Part shown: positions 61,159 to 64,000 of the stretch, piece by piece
How the letters are laid out: every line of letters starts with the position of its first letter
Position numbering within the stretch: the first letter of the stretch is position 1
DNA from: Aliidiomarina soli
Lineage (GTDB): Bacteria; Pseudomonadota; Gammaproteobacteria; Enterobacterales; Alteromonadaceae
DNA length: 64,000 nucleotides
Direction of reading: 5' to 3'
NCBI RefSeq assembly: GCF_003986975.1
Contig: NZ_PIPO01000001.1
Location: forward strand, 682,001-746,000
Notes under the pieces: generated by a model
What the model saw: only the letters and a program-made list of their open reading frames with translations
The model's database searches: none
Told to the model about the DNA's origin: nothing
Position numbers and translations under genes: made by a program

Positions 61159-62778
61159 TTACCTTGCATAGCGAACCCAGTTGCCAGCCGAGGTTTGAAT
61201 TAGAATTTCCGACTGAAACTCAAACATAATGGCCTGGTCGTTTTCGCTGATTACCTTCGAGGTGGGTAGATTACGACTCAGCTCGTTTAAGTTCAGCGGC
61301 TGCGGTTCGCCGTTTAACTGGTCCACTGCCTGCTGCACCAGGCTCGCCACTGCTGAAGGGCCTGTTACGGGGTCAAAGCGAACGGCGTCACCGTCCACTG
61401 GCATACCAAAAAATTGCACAGTCACTGGCACATGGGTCAAGGCCGGGCTGGGAATTTCACGCATGCCAGGAACCTGGAAACGGTCGCCCTGCAAACCTGC
61501 ACCATGTTCCGGCACCATCACAATAATGGTCGGCTTACCGCTCGCCTCGACCCGGTCGTAGAGCTCCTGAATATCATCCAGTAGTTGTTCAGCTCGCTCC
61601 CGGTAGCTGGCCATCGAGTTGCCGCGAAAACCAAACAATTGATTGCCATCGTGCAAACTAACCGAGTTGTACAGGGTAAAGCCTGAGCCGCTCTCTGCCC
61701 GCTCCGACTGCCACTGATTTAACAGGTGGGCGTCCGAATACACTGGCATTTGGTCAAAACCGAGCATGGTTTGTGGCACGTCTTGCAGCGGATAAAATGC
61801 GGCCTCCTGCAACTGCCCGTATTGGCGCACCATGTCGAGGTAGTCGTCAAAGTCACCGTGATGGTTCATCACCACCTGCTGATCCCACTGTTCGCTGGCA
61901 AACATCGAGCCTAAGGCGCACGACGAACCCGGGGTAAACAACCCACTATGCGGCTCATGGCCGCAGGCACCGCGCATTAAACGCAAGGTTGACGGGCCAG
62001 AATAGGAACTGCCACTGTAGTAGTTAGTAAAGGTCAGATCAGACCCTGTCAGCACTGGATGGTCACTCAGGCCGCTAATTTCCAAATCCTGCCACGATAA
62101 CGAACAGATATTAAGCAACAACACATCGACACCGTCTTCAGGTGCGTTTATCTGATCGCTCCAGGCCAGATCCTGCTGCTGTTGATAGAATTGCTGCAAT
62201 GCCTGATCCGGGGTATTTGCTGCACCCTGACGTTGTTCGCGGTTTTGCCCACGAGCGCCAGCATCGTCCGCCGTTTGCTCCTCTGCGGTCACAAACACCT
62301 GCGACTGATTAGGCCCCCACAGACTCACGCCGAGAATAGCGACAATGGAAACGGTCGTCAGGTTGAGCAGCTTGCTCAGGTACCAGTAAATAATGGCGAA
62401 AACCAGCATCGCGGCGACGACCTGTGCATCGACAAAGCGCAGCAGCAATTCGAGCTGATAGCCAAAGGTAAAGCCGCTGACAAAGTCCCACTGCGCGGTC
62501 AGCCGCTCAAAAGGCGGCAAAAAGCTTTCCTGATACAACACAATGACTGCTAACACCGCCACTACCAGGTGGCGTGTATAGCGCAGCCATTTGCGTTCAA
62601 GCGGAACCAGCAGAACGGCAATTAACGCCAGGTTCTCCCACAGCATCAGTTCAATGTTATCGGTAAACGCCAGTACTGCCTTGAGCAGGAAGTAAAAACT
62701 CCAACCGCCGATGGAAAGTAGCGGCCAGCCTGCATCCACAAGCTCACGTCGAAAAGCAGCAGGTGAATGGCTGGTCAT
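61159..62778 (-). CDS. bcsG: Cellulose phosphoethanolamine transferase BcsG
   Basis: 539 residues. About four to five N-terminal helices, then a periplasmic alkaline-phosphatase-fold domain. Visible signatures: LLNICSLSWQDLEISG (metal-site Cys), the nucleophile region YSGSSYSGPSTLRLMRGACGHEPH, and VPEHGAGLQGDRFQVPGMREIPSPALTHVPVTV with metal ligands Glu and His. BcsG adds phosphoethanolamine from phosphatidylethanolamine to nascent cellulose. It overlaps bcsF by 4 bases. Confidence 0.95.
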   Translation of the reverse strand: MTSHSPAAFRRELVDAGWPLLSIGGWSFYFLLKAVLAFTDNIELMLWENLALIAVLLVPLERKWLRYTRHLVVAVLAVIVLYQESFLPPFERLTAQWDFVSGFTFGYQLELLLRFVDAQVVAAMLVFAIIYWYLSKLLNLTTVSIVAILGVSLWGPNQSQVFVTAEEQTADDAGARGQNREQRQGAANTPDQALQQFYQQQQDLAWSDQINAPEDGVDVLLLNICSLSWQDLEISGLSDHPVLTGSDLTFTNYYSGSSYSGPSTLRLMRGACGHEPHSGLFTPGSSCALGSMFASEQWDQQVVMNHHGDFDDYLDMVRQYGQLQEAAFYPLQDVPQTMLGFDQMPVYSDAHLLNQWQSERAESGSGFTLYNSVSLHDGNQLFGFRGNSMASYRERAEQLLDDIQELYDRVEASGKPTIIVMVPEHGAGLQGDRFQVPGMREIPSPALTHVPVTVQFFGMPVDGDAVRFDPVTGPSAVASLVQQAVDQLNGEPQPLNLNELSRNLPTSKVISENDQAIMFEFQSEILIQTSAGNWVRYAR

Positions 62779-62957
62779 TCTGAACGTCCTTCTTTATTGT
62801 TATATCTTTTTTTTACACGGAAGTGGCGATTCATGGTCAGCAGCGCCCAGTTCTGGCGCCAGACCCGGGCGCTAATTGCTTTGAGCAGAACAAAAAACAA
62901 AATACCGCAAGCAAAAGCCAGTACAACCAATACCATCACCAGATCAATTGGTAGCAT
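62775..62957 (-). CDS. bcsF: Cellulose biosynthesis membrane protein BcsF
   Basis: 60 residues: MLPIDLVMVLVVLAFACGILFFVLLKAISARVW is a single membrane helix followed by a basic tail. In E. coli BcsF recruits BcsE to the membrane complex. The ATG at 62957 lies in the 3' end of bcsE (14-base overlap). The frame extends further upstream but only the part from 62957 fits the family. Confidence 0.88.
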   Translation of the reverse strand: MLPIDLVMVLVVLAFACGILFFVLLKAISARVWRQNWALLTMNRHFRVKKRYNNKEGRSE

Positions 62958-64000
62958 TGCCGCCCCCTTTTTTGCGCAGCTGAATTGACGAAACCGGAGC
63001 TGGCTGCGGGTAAAACAAGGTACGCCGGGCATCCTCGTCTTCTGACAAGGCTAACACGGGCATGGGTTTACTTGGCAAAGCGCGCTCTGCCTGCAGTGCC
63101 CGTTCACAGATAAACTGCACGGCATGCAGCGACTGTGCTCTGTCTTCCCCCGAGAAAAGATGAGACACCGGCATGCTGAACAAGCTAAACAGAACTTTGT
63201 CGACATCGTTTGCGCGACACGCGGGCAGGAAAATATAAACCCCCTCCCGGGTGCTGGTTATCAGGTCACCCTCTCGCTGGATCTTGCAGCGCGAGAGGAT
63301 CTCCGAACTGCTAACCCCTGCAGCGGGATGGGCAAAAATTAATGAGAAATCCAGTTTGTAAGCGGCATTGCGCTGGGCTATTTGAGGCACCACCTGAAAG
63401 AATTCGGCTGCTTCCAGATACCCTTTGTACGACGACACCTTAAGCCGGCCACTGAGTGTTTCCAGGGTCGCCAGGCGCTGCTCAAATTTCCAGCCCGACA
63501 CTGACTCGACCAGGCTCAGCAGACGATTGAGTGGCAGTTGCTGCGGCACCACCAGGGTCACCCCTGCTTGCAGCAAGACTTTTTCTTCATACAAACGAAC
63601 GCTTGAGTTGCGCTCGCGAATGACAATTTTCCAGTAAGGTCCGGCGTACTTTCGGATCCCATGCACGGTCTTCAGCAGTGTCTGTATTTCTGAATGCTTA
63701 GTAAAAGGCAGTAAAATAACGCCATCGACCCCGGGCTCGATGTAATCCTGAATATCGTTATAGGACTCGATCACCCGCCATTCTTTCGGCAGCGATTCAG
63801 TGCTGGCCAGCGCGTCCGCCACCGCATACTTAGGCGCACGGTTTCCAAGTAACACCGGCTCATGGGCTGCAGCGTGTGACGAGGTTGATGCAGCAGCGGA
63901 TTCATCCAGTACATCAATATCAAACTGCAATACGCGACCATGGCTAAACCAGTAATGAACCAGCCAGTCGTCACCATGTTCAGCAGGTTCGATTGACTGC
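62944..64000 (-). CDS. bcsE: Cellulose biosynthesis c-di-GMP-binding protein BcsE (5' end missing)
   Basis: The gene enters from the right edge; 352 codons are visible and the frame is open to position 64000 (DDWLVHYWFSHGRV precedes the residue at 63930). The degenerate receiver-like and GGDEF-like domains are present, with the c-di-GMP I-site-like motif RxGD in KIQREGDLI. BcsE stimulates cellulose synthase via BcsF. The N-terminal domain lies outside the window. Confidence 0.9.
   Translation of the reverse strand, partial: QSIEPAEHGDDWLVHYWFSHGRVLQFDIDVLDESAAASTSSHAAAHEPVLLGNRAPKYAVADALASTESLPKEWRVIESYNDIQDYIEPGVDGVILLPFTKHSEIQTLLKTVHGIRKYAGPYWKIVIRERNSSVRLYEEKVLLQAGVTLVVPQQLPLNRLLSLVESVSGWKFEQRLATLETLSGRLKVSSYKGYLEAAEFFQVVPQIAQRNAAYKLDFSLIFAHPAAGVSSSEILSRCKIQREGDLITSTREGVYIFLPACRANDVDKVLFSLFSMPVSHLFSGEDRAQSLHAVQFICERALQAERALPSKPMPVLALSEDEDARRTLFYPQPAPVSSIQLRKKGGGNATN

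Overview
The window reads as chromosomal DNA of a free-living, probably marine gammaproteobacterium of the Alteromonadales type. Idiomarinaceae-like gene content is my best guess, but no rRNA is present to prove it. Support comes from the order thrS-infC-rpmI-rplT-pheS-pheT-ihfA, an infC with an ATT start, the hrpA, cmoM and sbcB genes, a ChrR/ECF photo-oxidative stress regulon, and E. coli-type bcsEFG cellulose genes.

Layout. 1-11,984: housekeeping genes (hrpA start, CBS protein, isoaspartyl peptidase, sbcB), an RND exporter + YCF48 protein + DUF1329 protein group, a beta-hydroxyacid dehydrogenase, cmoM, a Nif3 family gene and two small proteins. 12,056-22,630: a ten-gene minus-strand operon (DUF523/DUF1722 protein, photolyase, NTF2-like, SDR, flavin oxidase, DUF1365, cfa, DUF2878, chalcone-isomerase-like, DUF3833). 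It faces a LON-domain gene and the ECF sigma-ChrR pair. Both divergent start regions, and the sigma gene, carry GATCC/T-N16/17-CGTA promoter-like sites, so one ECF sigma probably drives the whole block. 22,720-29,791: translation genes. 29,971-34,169: EamA transporter, CPXCG protein, riboflavin synthase, DUF3080 lipoprotein, glutaminase and tRNA-Val(GAC).

34,200-60,300 is an accessory region. Two conserved-looking blocks sit inside it: an HlyD/ABC/FtsX/FtsX efflux operon with its own NtrC-type regulator and sensor kinase (36,808-43,918), preceded by a sigma-54 promoter and enhancer palindromes, and an SDR/AraC divergent pair (49,025-50,779). The rest is mostly small, minus-strand, single-gene units separated by integron attC sites: GTTRRRY/RYYYAAC cores, 48-134 bp, imperfectly palindromic. 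No integron integrase is present. Three arrays (36,498 to 34,684; 46,691 to 43,934; 60,046 to 50,802) each start next to a copy of one conserved 120-230 bp leader that ends in a GTTRRRY-like core, as attI would.

The most interesting cassette (56,670-58,188) is a two-gene unit: a ThsB-like TIR protein (MTH538/DUF1863 type) overlapping by 1 bp a four-helix SLATT_3/SLATT_1 (DUF4231) membrane protein. It looks like a Thoeris-like signal-and-pore defence system. Next to it are a DUF4935 PIN-domain protein with twelve 13-residue repeats and several proteins of unknown function. Many cassettes are worn: two frameshifted genes, a truncated DUF1801 gene, a ParE-like toxin remnant and collapsed attC sites.

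60,361-64,000 returns to chromosomal genes: a double-receiver response regulator and bcsG, bcsF and bcsE (5' end beyond the window).
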